Origin: Takakia lepidozioides
Taxonomy: Eukaryota; Streptophyta; Takakiopsida; Takakiales; Takakiaceae
Assembly: GCA_030704615.1 (NCBI GenBank)
Contig: CM060734.1
Coordinates: 54,080,042-54,144,041, forward strand
Reading direction: 5' to 3'
DNA: 64,000 bases
Every line of letters begins with the position of its first letter. Positions within the stretch are counted from its first letter, which is position 1. Made by a program: the position numbers and the translations under genes. Of the stretch, positions 31,319 to 43,858 are shown one piece after another. The notes under the pieces are model-generated. The model was not told the DNA's origin, ran no database searches, and saw nothing but the letters and a program-made list of their open reading frames with translations.

Positions 31319-31850
31319 GGCGTTTAGATCTGAGTGTGCTTATGATGGGAGTGTAGGTTGTTGTGGGGTGGAGTCCCCATAGCGTGGGGTGCCCCTGGCT
31401 CGACTTCTATTTTAAAGAGTGATAGCGATGGATTTCATATTTCTTGTGTTGAGAGTGTGTGTCATGTTTAGCTTGTTTATCACTCGAGAGAGATGAGCGT
31501 TATCTAGTGTGCTGGTGCTAAGCTAGATACAATGTTTGTTTTAGCATTATTATAATATATATCTTGGGGCGGGAGTCCATCTGGCCCTGCTGTTTCCATG
31601 GGCTGTGCGCGCAGATTCATCTCTGCTCGTGAGTTTGAAAACCAAGAGGTCTGGATATGAAGGAGCTCGGTCGCGCAGGCTCAACTCGAGAGAGATGAGC
31701 TGCGCGACTGCCGTTCTCGTGAAGATAAGACGGTTCAGGTGTCAAACTAAACTTGACACCTGATTTAACACTTGACCTAAATCCAAGTGTTAAATACAAA
31801 TAACTAGCTTTATTCTAGTTGTTTTCACACTTAGCTTATTTAACTTGACA
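31319..31850 (-). repeat. Rearranged LTR at the 5' side of the minus-strand element
   Basis: 31660-31850 is a same-strand near-copy of 20464-20657 and on the minus strand begins TGTCAAGTTA, the expected LTR start. 31319-31490 instead matches the reverse complement of 20302-20460, so the LTR's second half is inverted relative to its first. About 170 bp between (31491-31659) has no partner in the left LTR. The outer edge is followed by GTGTT, which matches the left flank as a target duplication. Confidence 0.65.
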
Positions 31851-31890
31851 GTGTTTTATAATTATGAGTTCCTATTTTTGTGATACTTAT

Positions 31891-32000
31891 ATCATTGTGG
31901 CATAGCTTTCTAGGATGGCATGTTAGGAAGTGTGGTTAGATGGCGATGTGGGTTGTGGCACGATGCTTAGGTATATGACAAGCTCAAAATTTAAATGTGT
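31891..32000 (+). repeat. Host sequence repeated on both sides of the minus-strand element (right copy)
   Basis: Right-hand partner of 20109-20213, with a few substitutions. The neighbouring phrase AATTATGAGTTC(C/A)TATTTTTGTGATACTTA occurs at 31860 and again at 32006, showing the host repeat is itself tandem. Confidence 0.8.
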
Positions 32001-32339
32001 TTTCAATTATGAGTTCATATTTTTGTGATACTTAGATTGTCTGAAATTTTGTTGTAAACTGAAAATAAGGTCTGTAAAATTGAAAATTGAAGTCTGTAAA
32101 ACTGAAATCAATGGTAGTAAAAAAATATCTGAGATGTCTTACGGACTCGTTGAAAATCTTGCTGTACACTGAAAACCAAAGTTTGTAAAACTGAAATCTG
32201 AAGTATGAAACAGTAACATCAAACAAAATAGCCTATAGATCTAGAAAGTCAAATGAAATTAGAGCAAATCCAGTAAGTCCTAGCATATACGAAATGATTG
32301 CAAAGGCTGAAGCAAGATAGATGTGAAAATAGTCATATA

Positions 32340-32521
32340 GACTAATATGCTGTAAGTTCTAGGTCATCTACACATAGTAGAGGGAGAGCAGCAACCTGTT
32401 CAAGCACTTTCAACTTCTTTCTCCTACCAACGTTCTCCCTCCTGAAATCCGTGGAAGACCCTGGAATCCCCATAATGGCCTCAGCGGGACACTTCGCAAT
32501 CTGCAAGGGTGGCTCGTAACT
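32340..32521 (-). CDS. Coding-like exon, family unknown
   Basis: After a TTGCAG acceptor at the upper edge the minus strand reads YEPPLQIAKCPAEAIMGIPG, then FRRENVGRRKKLKVLEQVAALPLLC. No matching exons are clear on either side; upstream sequence at 32000-32330 is AT-rich with short repeats of CTGTAAAACTGAAAT. It may be an orphan exon of a decayed gene. Confidence 0.25.
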
Positions 32522-32723
32522 GCAATTACGACATAACATATTAGATCATATTTTGCAAGAATGATGATTTGGGGAAATGGGAACATTCAGAACATGCTAA
32601 CAATGAAGACACTTACATAGAAGTTGGACTTCCTCACTCCAGCGATTGTACGTGAATCTGAATGCCATCCATGTCATCGTTCAACCAGTCAGTGTCGGCA
32701 GGTATGTTAGTGACAATGTCAAG

Positions 32724-33120
32724 TTATTTTACCACTAGTGTGAAACTAGCTAGGAAATAGCTAGCTTTTACATATTGACATTTGGGATTGGCCCAAGTGT
32801 CAATCCAGGGGTCAAGGCAGATTTAGGCCCTGGAGTGGTTATCTTCACGGCAAGCGCGGGAGGCTCATCTTTCTCGAGTTGAGCCTCACCACGCCTAGCT
32901 ATGGCGCCGTAGTGTGGATTCCCCATGGCGTGGGGTGCACTTGGCTTGACTTGTATTTGAGTGATGAGTTTATATATGCATGAGTTTATGCTTCAGCTTT
33001 GTGAGCTCGCATGAGCTTGTGCTTGTATTCTTCTTCTTTATCACTCGAGAAAGATGAGCTCGTATCTGTGAGTGCCAGATACGAGTTAGTTGTAGCACTT
33101 GTGGTTTTTGCTTGAGAATG
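32724..33120 (+). repeat. Diverged LTR relative of the minus-strand element
   Basis: Begins TGTCAAGTTATTTTACCAC and shares in order with the LTR at 20214-20657 (compared on the minus strand) the blocks ATCTTCACG, CTCGAGTTGAGCCT and GTGGGGTGCACTTGGCT, plus TTTATCACTCGAGA shared with 31483-31505. It is a solo or truncated LTR of a related subfamily. No element body is attached. Confidence 0.55.
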
Positions 33121-34189
33121 AGAGAAACCAGGTTGTTATGTAAGGAGCACCGTGGAGCTCTTGGTTGTTAAAAGCGGAGGCGATGTGGGTTACGAGGTGA
33201 TAGACCTTGGCATTCAATCTTCAGCTTCAGAGATGAAAGCACCATGCTGCAGGATTGCAAGACCAAGCGAAAGGGCTGATTTGGCTTGGGGCAAATCAGT
33301 GCACTTTGTGGAGTATGTTGAGATTGGGTTTCAATCTCGAGCTTCAGCATTGAGAGGGCTCTTGTCATAGCAAGAGCAGGGCTGGAATAGGAGCTAAGAG
33401 GTGCGGCAAGGCCATGGAATGTGCACCTAGGGTTTCAGAGCTTGGAAGAAGAGCTCTTGCACCACAAGAGGAGTGTCTTGTGGCTGTCGGCAGTTTTGGT
33501 TGCCGACCTCCACCTTCGATTAGGTTCGGTGTAGGTTCGGGCGAGGGTAGGGAACCTCTGCTCATGCTCATGCGCTCACCCCTCATGCTCATGGATTTGC
33601 AACCCCCTATATAGCCGTCGGGGTCTTGTTGATCTCGTGGGGCACATATACTCCTTCATTATGTCAAATTGAGCTTGGCTCTTGATAAACTCCAACCGGT
33701 GTGAAGGGGAGGTAGTCCTCTTTGTCGCCCGATCTGAGCAGTGTGTTGAGAGGGGTAGAGCGCCACTTGGATCTGTAGTCATATATTTTCCTGGTGTCTC
33801 TGGTAGTGGGGGCAAGGGGGTACCCCGACCAGTGTTGATGGGCGGCCTCGTTGCTTTGGTGATATAAGAAAAGATGGTGACCTTCCTGATACTATGTGGA
33901 ATCCACAACTGTGCGCGAGATGCAATCTTGGGCCTGTCGTGGGCAGGTACTGAACCTTGGGTCAGGGTTGGGGGGTTTGTTGAGTACTATTGAACAGTCC
34001 AGTTCTTCTTCGCATAGACGGTGCGGATCCCCAGCTTGCTGGGAGCCTTATGGTGCCTGAAGGAACTCGTGGGGTAGTTTGGATGCATTCGTTGGGTACA
34101 AACTTGATCTTGATGTAATCTCCGCCCCAACGCAGTCATGGGCACACATAACACGAAGAAACAAAGGAGTTTGAGAGAAACATAAGGTC
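33121..34189. other. No gene recognised
   Basis: Possible internal sequence of a decayed retroelement, judging from composition and proximity to the LTR relative. A GGTTGCCGACC-type inverted motif lies near 33490-33510. No conserved protein motif was found on either strand. Confidence 0.35.
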
Positions 34190-35150
34190 ACATTTATACT
34201 ATGGAATAGTGCTCTTCCGGTGACGTCTTTTCATACTTAGTAGTTATCAATGACCTAAATGAAAGACCTAAAAATAAATTTCCTACAAATAAAAGACCTA
34301 AAATGAAGATGCTTTTATGTGACGTCCTTTTATAGGGGTAGTTATGAATGACCTACATGAAAGACCTAAAAATGAAAGACCTACAAATAAAAGACCTACA
34401 TGAACGTGCTTTTTTTGTGTCGTCTTTTCATAAGGAGTAGGTATGAAAGACCTAAAAATAAAAGCTTCTCATTGTTGAATAATTGGGTCTTTAAGGCTCA
34501 CGTGGGCTTGGATAGTACGGGCTAGGGGTGGTTTCGGGTGGCCCTGCCGCCACCCCGACCCGGCGTAGGTCCGCGAGGTAAGGTCTGCCGGCCCTAACCT
34601 GCTCGGGTGTGCCGACGTAGGGTGTGCCGCAAAGGTGGGTCCACCATCCCAGGCTACGTTGGGGCTAAATAGGGCAGTTTTCTAGGATAAGGGATAAAAA
34701 GTTTGTTGGTGTAGTAGCAAGCAGCGGGTAGTGTGGTGGTTAGGCGCATTGTATGGTATCCATGGGGTTGCGGGTTTACCTCCGGCTGACGCTGAATGTG
34801 CATTGATGATGATTTTTTTGAGGGCGAGTTTCCCGAATTTTTTTTCAAGTTCCAAGGCGGGTTGCGGCGCGGTGAACAGACCCAAGGCAGGTTACGGTGT
34901 GGCGAGCAGACCTGAGCAGACCCAAGGGCACTGCGGCGAGCAGACCCAAGGGCGGGCAGACCCGGACCGGCGAGCAGACCCAAGTAGACCCGCCGGGTGG
35001 TCGTGGGGAAAGGTGGGGTGACCCCGCGTCCGTACCTTCGTGCACTGCCTCGCCCACACGTGAGAATTTAAGACCCAATTAATCTAAAATGAGAGCCAAA
35101 ATAAAATACATAAAAAAAAGACCTAAAAGCTTCTCATTGTTTGATAATTG
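34190..35150 (+). repeat. GACCTAAAA-type repeats and GC-rich minisatellite
   Basis: 34240-34470 holds many short copies of AAAGACCTAAAAATAAA, recurring at 35060-35140. Between them, 34860-34990 has a GC-rich minisatellite based on GCGAGCAGACCCAAGGG. The repeated phrase CTTCTCATTGTTGAATAATTGGG (34465 and again near 35128) brackets the GC-rich block, suggesting the block was inserted. Confidence 0.7.
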
Positions 35151-35510
35151 GGACTTGAATGCGGGCATGTGTGGTTGTGGCGGGGCCCGCGGGTGGTAGA
35201 GGGGGTCGCGTAGGGCGGGGCGACCCCTACCCGGCGGGGTCAGTTAGCTCGGGTGAGCCGCCCCGGGGGCGTGCAGGGGAAGCGAGAGGGGGAGCGAGTC
35301 TATTGGGCCCACAAAACACCCGAAGATATGTAGATATATAATTAACTATTTCATGGATTTGTATAAAGCAGCGGCTAGTGCGATGGTAAAGAGCATCTTG
35401 TGATGAATGTGAGGTGTGCTATCGAATCCTGGCATGTGACATTGTGGTGATAATGTCTGTTAATTATAAATATATATTTTGTTTGAGGAGGGTCTGAGGG
35501 TCCGAAGGTT
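35151..35510. other. GC-rich then AT-rich spacer
   Basis: A GC-rich segment around 35160-35300 followed by AT-rich DNA; nothing recognised. Confidence 0.4.
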
Positions 35511-35514
35511 GGAG

Positions 35515-35712
35515 TTACGTGCTCGCCAGTTGGAGTTTGTCGCCAGTCAGTCCACTCGTCAATCGCCAGTCTGCTAGTGAGTCCGCTCGCCAGTCCGCCG
35601 GTCAGTCCACTCGCCGCTCGCCAGTCCGCTCGCCAGTCCGCTCGCCAATCTGCTGGTCAGTCCGCTCGCCAGTTGGAGTCAGTTGAGGGTTTGGCCAATC
35701 CGCTAGGTCCGC
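35515..35712 (+). repeat. 12-bp minisatellite (GCTCGCCAGTCC)
   Basis: Roughly 15 imperfect tandem copies of GCTCGCCAGTCC and variants (CCACTCGCC, CTGGTCAGT). Confidence 0.88.
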
Positions 35713-36124
35713 CGCTGTTAAAGAACTAGGACTTAAAAAAAATTCAGAATCTATACCCTGTGAAAGGGGGGTGGGTTCATGAGCTCACCCCATGGGCGGT
35801 ACTAGCGGGCCCATAGGTGCATTCAAGACCCAATTATTAAAAAATGAGAGGCCACCTAAAATGAAAGACTTTTGTTTTATATCATTTCTGCCACCCTTTT
35901 ATAATTCATCACCATGTGATCTTTTTCATTAAACACACTAATTTCTGCAACAAATATATATGACCTAAATGAAAAACTTTTGTTTTGGGTCATTTTTGTC
36001 ACCCTTTATATTTCATCCCCATCTACAAAGGTTCGATCTCAAAACCTTGGCCATCCAAGATCAATGCTGAATATTATATTTATATATTATAACTTTTGTT
36101 CCACTAATTTTTAATGGTATTATC

Positions 36125-36362
36125 TGGTGTAGGTACATCTAGATTTGGCTGTTTTTTTAGTGTAGGTGTTTTCTGGTGCAGGTATTATCTAATGTAGGTA
36201 CATCTAAGTTTGGCTATTTTTAGTGCTAGTGTTTTCTGGTGCAAGTATTATCTAGCAGAAGTATTATCTGGTGTAGGTACATCTAGATATGGCTATTTTT
36301 AATATGGGTGTTTTCTGGTGCAGGTATTATCTAGTGGAGGTATTATCTGGTGTAGGTACAGG
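36125..36362 (+). repeat. Tandem repeat of ~60-bp units (TGGTGTAGGTACATCTAG)
   Basis: About four units containing TATTATCTGGTGTAGGTACATCTAGAT and GGCTATTTTTAGTGTAGGTGTTTTCTGGTGCAGG, progressively diverged. Confidence 0.85.
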
Positions 36363-36867
36363 AGGATCTTGGCTCTTTTCAGCACTTGAGCCAATAGGGT
36401 AAAACACCCTATGACCGGTCACCTCATAACTGCTCGCATGAGCTACCATTGTTGGGACCAAGACTGCTCATTTTTGCCACTTGGCAAACAGTTGTTTGAT
36501 AGAACCCCCCAGAAAATGTGATTGACCAATAGCGCCCAAGGTTCACACTTTCTGATTGGTTCAACTTTGAAGACCCACAACTTTGTGTAGACTTCATGAA
36601 ATCACGCACTTCCAAGTGTGTTGGGATGCCCTGGATGTGGGACATCTTATCAATTTTATCCGGGGTAAAAATGACAAAAATTCACCGTTAGATCTTCCGC
36701 CATTGTTAGATGAACGGTCATAGGCCTGTCTACGAGAGGGGTTGAGCCCAACAAGCAAAGTTTCAGGTTGCCAGAGTGCAGAAATTGGCACTCCTCTGAC
36801 AGCAAGACAGCTTCGTGGTTGTAATGTGGGAGATTGGCATTGGTGCAAAAAACTTTGAACGTTTAAA

Positions 36868-39800
36868 ATGCATGTTGAAACTTCCATTCACTTGTTACTC
36901 AGGCCTCAGGGATATTTCACTCGCGACCCCCTCATGTGCACCACCTGCCACTTGCTTTCTGGTCCCAGGAACTTTGGTGAGTTCTACCTTGTGCTTCCTG
37001 GCTTCCGCCATCAACACTGCATCATTGCTGCACATTGTATCCACATGCAGAGAGGGATAGTATGAAAAAGACAATAGACAGTGGAGAAACCAAGTAGAAC
37101 TAACAGCCCCACAAAATCTGATGGAGAAGGGCAATTGGATAGGATAAACCAGATTTTCGCATATGGAAGAAAATCCAACCACACTTTTGAGACATTCTTC
37201 CTAAGTAGTCAAACGCAGTCCATGCAGAGGGCAAGAGAGAGGGCATCATGAATGAAGGGGCAGACCAGTTTGCACGTGAAACATAGGCGCACAAATGTAC
37301 AGGTACCCACTGGCTTGTGTGTCATGAGATTCTTGACCATGGTGAACAGTATAGGTATGCTGTTTTGCTGGTAACGTAACCACCACCTGCCTGTCAAGGG
37401 TCACTCGCTCCAAAATTTATGGGGATGAAAACTTCACTTGCAGCCTCACATAGTAGCCTGGACTGAATTGAAGAAACACTAGTGAGTGCAAAGGTAAGCT
37501 ACAACAGAGAAAACACCTGCAGTGATCAAAAAACAACTAGGACTTCTAACAGAGATTATAGTGCTCAAAGTCTCAAAAGGTCGTGCATCTTGTTGTTCCA
37601 TAAATTCTGACACAAAATCTGACGATGATCATCTTGTAGAACTCATGACCAGGAATACAAGTGCAACAAGTTACTCACTTCTTCTCTCCACCAACTACTG
37701 AGAGAGCTTTGTCTCTGTTTTCCAGGAAAGGACCACATACAAATCCTAGGAATCAGTGAATGCCACAATTCAAAGATTAGATCACTTGGATTTTTGGCTA
37801 CTGAAGGTGAATCCCACCGATGTGAGTAACCTTGTGTGCACCAGACTTGGATATCGAAGAAGAGGAAGAAAGTACAGCACACCTGCATACACATACTGAG
37901 AACAAAGGAGCTGACCGAAGCTCCTGGGCTTTTGCCTTGGGTAAGCAATGATGCCATGGATGGATTTGCCGTGTCCGCAGAAACCTACACTCATGCAATA
38001 ATAGCTGTGTCACATTTGACTGCTCCACAAGTAAGGTCCAGTGTGCCAATCAACCCAAGCATTGTGTACAAGGCGAACAAGCCAACCTTTATGTCTAACG
38101 ACCAACACTCCACCAAGAAAACAGGGACCAAACAGCTTCATGATCATGCTTGATCAGCTGAGATAAGAGACTAGTGACCTGGAATTGCAACAATGCAGTG
38201 CCAACTTCCCCTGTGAAAAATCCCAATGGAAGCCAAACACATGTGAAACCAAATCCTTCCTGGGAGAGGGTTGTTGGACTACCATGTCTGGCCACTGTGA
38301 CAGGCTTTTCATTTCCAGTGCAGCACCTTACTCCACACTTCCGTTTAAAACATTGCAATGGGGGGTTACAACACCTGGAAACTATGCAAAATGCAATGCT
38401 ATGGCTCGTGCATTCGATTGCATTTTGCTGGGAGATCAGTTAGGTGTCCAATCACTTCACAGGATGACAACGTGGTAGATATGGAAGCTTAAGATTATAG
38501 GACGCTCAGAATGATGAGGACCATAAAAGCGTTTTAGATAAGCTATTTCAATTGATTGTGGCTCAAGGAAAAAGAAAAGATGAAGATGAGACCATCATCA
38601 ATCATAGGATCATATACTTTGCCACCAAATCTTGCCAAAGGCATTTCATCAATTCAGGATCCTCCTCATGCTCAACGATCCAAGTTACTGCAGCTTCTAG
38701 TACCTGTAGTAAGTTCAAGCACAATGCCACTATTATTTTTCAAGATCGCTGCATGGAAAGTGTAATAACTTTACACAATTTCATATGCGACCACCTAAAT
38801 CTCAACACAATGTGACTGAATGAAGACGACACGAGGGCGAGACAAGAGAGAGGACTAGCTTAACCTGCAGGCTACCTGCAACATGTGGCTGATAAGCTCC
38901 AGATAGCATTATCAGACTTCATGGGTTCATTCATGTCGAGAAATTGTAGTAGTTTGTACCTGTGAAATGGAGAGCCCGAGTAGCCCTCGCAGTTGCAAAA
39001 CCCATGACAATAACTCCTTGTTTACCTCTGGAACAACCATCTCTGCCACCATTGGTACCAGACACAAAAAAGCATGAGTGCTTCACCACAGGTTTCCAAA
39101 ACTGATTCCAAAGCGGGCAAATTCATTAGTACTGTGAACACCAATCACCCAACCCCCAACCTTTCCTACATTTGTTAGCTCATTCTTGTGTGAAGGCAAA
39201 TGCCAGCTATTTTCCAGCATTTCTTGCACATTTCCAAGACACTACCTGACATCCAATGTCTTCTTTCCTTTCTTTGTGGGATTTAATGAAGATAGACAAT
39301 GACCTGTCGGTTTGCCATCACTAAGCCCCCCAGCACCACTTGGTCCGGCCACTCCGGACCCCACAGGGTTCTCCAACACTAAGGGCTTTGATGCCTCTTC
39401 AGTTTTGTCGGTAAACTCAGTATGCCCTGTTCTCTTTGTGTGTAAATCCTTCTCCTGTTTCCAGCCCAACAAAGAGATATAGTGGATGTGTGTGACATCT
39501 GAAGCTCTGCTGGAGAGCATGCTAAATCACAGAGTTTCTTTAGCTGACACCAAACCTGGCAAAAATCTAGGGCACCTAAGTATGGATTCTGATTTCTTGC
39601 CAATCACAATGGTTACCAAAATCCTCCAGCCCTGCCCGAAGTACTCTGACCTTGATGGACAACTCCAATTCCCCTTAAAAAGTTATTGTTATAAACCACT
39701 CTACTTGTTTGAGCTATCCCAACCCAGACAAAGTACGGTATATGTGTACCTCCAATCACACATCGTCTGAGCTACTCCAGAAGGACACCCTGAGTGTCAT

Positions 39801-42800
39801 GATCTTGTAACATATTGACGGGGTCATTGCAGACCTAAAAGCACTATGATAGTCCCCCGAGGTCCCATGAGAAACATTCCAGAACTATTCCCTCATCGAA
39901 AGTGATCATTATTGAACAAAAAAGGTCTTTGCAACTGCAGCACATTAGATGACCCCTATCATCCAGTTTTACTGCAAAAACCTAACAATGACAATACACT
40001 AGGGCTGACTGTCACTGAATGGCCAACTACAACTGCTGAAGGAGAATCTTTACAACCTTCACTGATGCACTTGGTGCGTACACTCAGTCCCTCTAGCCGA
40101 AACCAATGTTAGTACTCCACCAATGTATTATCTTCAGCTTTGAAGATCCTAAGTGCCTTGCTGTATATCTGCTTATACTATTTACCCTGTTCCATAGGCC
40201 CCTTATGCCTTTCTGTGGATGTTAGAAAGTTTTTCTCTCACAACCATTCTTTTTCTCATCCTACATTAAATGAGATCCAAGGCTGATACTACTGTCTCCC
40301 CATCTCGGGTGCATGCCTTCAGCTTTGGGATCAAAAGTGCTAGGCAGCTTATCGGAGGCACTTCGTCTCGGGTGTAGTTCGGTGTCTGTTCATGTTGACA
40401 TTTCTTTCCTACTTGTTCCAATTGGGCCCTCAGGGGCCCCGTGACTGCGTCACTCTTTCCTTCTCCCCTCTGGAACTACCATGGACGAAGTAAATTTCTT
40501 TTGGTCCATATCATTCTCTCTTCCTTTATCCTGACATCCAGACCGTTTTCTGATATTTTCCAACCAAGTATCCCTCTTCCCATTTCCCCCAAAAGACATT
40601 AAGCCTCTTGCTGCTGCATCCCTTACTCTCTCCTGTGGCTATCTTGCTTAGTAACTGTATGTCAATTCTAAAGTTCTGGAGGGCGCAATGGTTTGCTGCT
40701 GGTTGCCAAGCCGGTATATCCATTCTGAAGTGTCCTAGAAAATAAGAGTTGGAGAGGCCAAGAAAGAGAACCCGGGAATGAAGGGACACACCGTTTGCGT
40801 GCGGCATGGCTTGCCACAGGTAGTGCACACAAGGTTGAGCACCTGCTTGCCACAATACAACTTAATCCTGTCAGAAGTATTCCCTCACAACTTGACTACA
40901 ATCAGGGCTGCAATGTACAAAGAGACAGTGACCCCGTTGTACTCTAGGGTAAACAGAGCTAGTCTTATCTTCATTCCTCTGCATCACAAGTTCAACTGTC
41001 CACCTTGTCAACTTTTATTGACTTGGGTAAGTCCAAACTCCAAACCTGCATTCACGTGGTAGCCTTGCTCAAAGGTATGATTGTTTACAATCTGAATCCA
41101 AATGCCTGATTGACAAATGCAAAAATGGAGGAGCTCACATCATCCAGCTCCACAATTCTCGATTTGCTCCAGCATTCCAAAGCTACCTTGGTACAGGCTA
41201 GTGGTTCCGTAGAGAGGTAAGAAGATACAAACATCATCCTGCGTGCAGAAATTTGCTGATATACAAGTCATACGAGCCAGGGCCATATCACTCATCATAT
41301 GGCATGCACAGGCCTATCACCTTCACAAATAAACCATCCTGAGCTTCTCGGTCATCTTGAATATGAAGCTTCAAGGGCAGACCATGTACGCAAAGCATGA
41401 GTAAATGACCGAATTGCACACTAAAACAATTTGAACAAGGGACAGCACACGCAAACACATGAGCATAGGTTGTTTATTGGTAAGAGACATATCAATGCAC
41501 ACCTCATATGCTTCACATGCCAACAGATAATGACATCTCCGATCACACAGAGAGTGGATGTAAACAGAAGCAATCGGCTGGACGATTACGTGACCTTTCG
41601 TGTCCAAGGAAGGCATAGGGACGTGCCACCATTTTTGGTTCATTTCTGTTCCGGATGTCGATAGTTATGAACAACCACTATCCAACACCCGGCAGATGGA
41701 GGTCGCGGAATTTGCTACACGATAAATTCTGTTAAAAATTAAGGTTCCTTCAGAGTGCTGTGATTGTACTGCGTTGCATTGCAATCCAACACTTTGAAAA
41801 GCAAAGTTAAGCCAATCAAACCTAATCAGCCACGATTATCCTATAGAAATTGTTTCCCGCCTAGTTGAACATGCGATGGCGTGGAGAGCGGCAATAGCCT
41901 CGATCAAGAGGACCTTCAACTGCGGGGATGAGAGAGAGAGAGAGAGCGAGAGAGAAAGATGTAGTACATACAGGCTGAGTAGACTCCTAGAAATTGGCAT
42001 GGCCGGTCAGCTCTGCATGATCCTGCGCCTCCTCCGCACTTGGGAACTGTGCCTTGCAATCCCCACACTCCAGTGACAACAACCCCGCCATCGCTACTCC
42101 CTTCTCTCTCTCGCTCTTCCCTCTTTCAATACTTTCCATTAAACCACTTTCCTAAACTTCTATATTAGTTTCGCTCATTTTCTCTTTAAGGGACACGTGT
42201 AAGAAGTATTCAAAATATTTCGCATTTCGAAAATTAACAATTTTATAATAGTAGTCTATACGTAATTTACTTAGCATTGTGGACCCTTACAGAATGCTGC
42301 TCCGCTTCTCAACTTACCACACGTGTAGGCTTGACCAAGTCCACCCCATGCAAGGCCCGCTATTGGCTGCTCCCACACTCTCTCTGCTGTGGACCTTCCA
42401 AAATAACCCCCACCAAAACTTGGATTGCACGGGTAAGGTGGCAAAATTATCAGCAACTTGTGTAGAGAAGAGGTCTCCAAGTCGTGAAGAACCGGTGGAG
42501 CACTTGCAGAAAATTCGAGCAATGTGGACCATCTCCAATTCGTGCGGTTGCACTATTGCCTTCCAAATAGAACCAGCTCTGTGGAAATCCATTCCACTAT
42601 TTTTGTAGGGCACCACCCATGCAGCTGCAGGGTAAAACTGCTCAGTAATACAGATGGCAAATTACCGGCGAGCTGCCTCCGCATTTTATTTGCTCCACAT
42701 TTGTGCGCGCTCCAATACATTATGGTGTGTGAGGCATACATGTTTTTTCGAGGATGTACCGTATCTGATATACAAATCTAGACCTTCCTGCATCTGGTCG

Positions 42801-43243
42801 GCACTTACGTTTCTGTGCACAAATGTGAAACCTGGTTTATCGGCATTTTTCAGACAATAACCAACCATGCCCGTAAGAGTATGAAGGCCTTTTACCACGA
42901 AGAGCTTTACAGTGGAGAAGATGTCCGGTGCAAGGTATCCCACCTAAGAGATTTTTTGATAAGCTTGTTTAACATAATTAAACTTGATACATACAACCTA
43001 CATACCATTTGCAAATGCAAAATTGTCGCCTCCTTCAAGCGCATATAAGCCAGAAATGCAGCGGGTAGCAATAAACTCTTCCATTTTTTGTAAGGATGTG
43101 ACGTCGATATCTGTTCCACCCACGCCGATAATAACACTTGCCTCTATGAACTTCTCTGCACCCTCCGCCACCTTCCCTTTCCCTCTTGCAGCCAATTTGA
43201 TCCTACCTGCCATACTTGGCCCCACCCCCAACATAGCAAACAA
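36868..43243 (-). pseudogene. Scattered coding-like minus-strand exons, family unknown
   Basis: Several blocks on the minus strand look protein-coding and end at plausible splice sites, but I could not join them confidently. They are: 43231 to about 43005 (MLGVGPSMAGRIKLAARG, then VGGTDIDVTSLQKMEEF; ATG start, GTATGT donor); about 42943-42806 (YLAPDIFSTVKLFVVKGLH to a GTAAGT donor); 42630-42430 (SIWKAIVQPHELEMVHIARI); about 40990-40745 (LEYNGVTVSLYIAALIVVKL, a TGA, then CTTCGKPCRTQTVCPFIPG); 38350-38180 (LSQEGFGFTCVWLPLGFFTG); 38080-37870 (YTMLGLIGTLDLTCGAVKC); and 37400-37210 (CFTCKLVCPFIHDALSLALC). The CxxCK...VCPFI pattern occurs twice, so duplicated exons are possible. Stops between them suggest decay. 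Confidence 0.3.
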
Positions 43244-43779
43244 CTACTCACGTGCCTGCTCTCAAACCACTAGTGAGGCACGCTACTAGTGCCTTGCCAA
43301 GACACAAGCTACAAGCAACTAGTGAGTTGCTTCTCATCGGACCGACATATTAGTAGAAGTATCTAAAACTGGAAATATGTAGAAAGTCAACTTGAACCAT
43401 CTAGAAAGCCCACACTAAAAAGTCAATCCTTAATTTGGCCCCCTCTTTTAACTCCTGGACCACGTTAATTCCTTGACCACTCTAGAATTAATCGGGCCGA
43501 ATGAAACTACTTTACATATTTACTTTAATTGTGGGTTGGATGATAAATGATAAGGAGTCGATGATTAGACGGATGGAAAGCACTCGGCGAAGTTGACATA
43601 TAACTTGGTCCTCTCCAATTACTTTATGCGTCGCGCGTCCTTTTTCTTCCCCGCCACACTGGAGATCGCTCATAACTTCTTCTCAATCGACATCCCTCGC
43701 GACCCTTCTCGCAATGGACATCTTTTGCCACCCCTTCCATTTCTTGTTTCTGTTTCTTTCCTTTGTTGCCATTTACAAA

Positions 43780-43858
43780 GGAAATGCAACACGGCCTGAC
43801 AGAGAATTGATCGAGAATGTTTCTTGATCAATTCTCTGTCAAGCTGTGTTGCATTTCC
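43780..43858 (+). ncRNA. Strong hairpin, candidate miRNA-type precursor
   Basis: A 33-base left arm (43780-43812, GGAAATGCAACACGGCCTGA...) pairs with 43826-43858 (...GCTGTGTTGCATTTCC) with only two non-Watson-Crick positions (around CGGCC/AGCTG) across a 13-base loop, GAGAATGTTTCTT. A stem of about one and a half duplex lengths with a short loop fits a plant pre-miRNA, but it fits a small inverted-repeat element equally well. I do not recognise a known miRNA in the arms. Confidence 0.4.
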
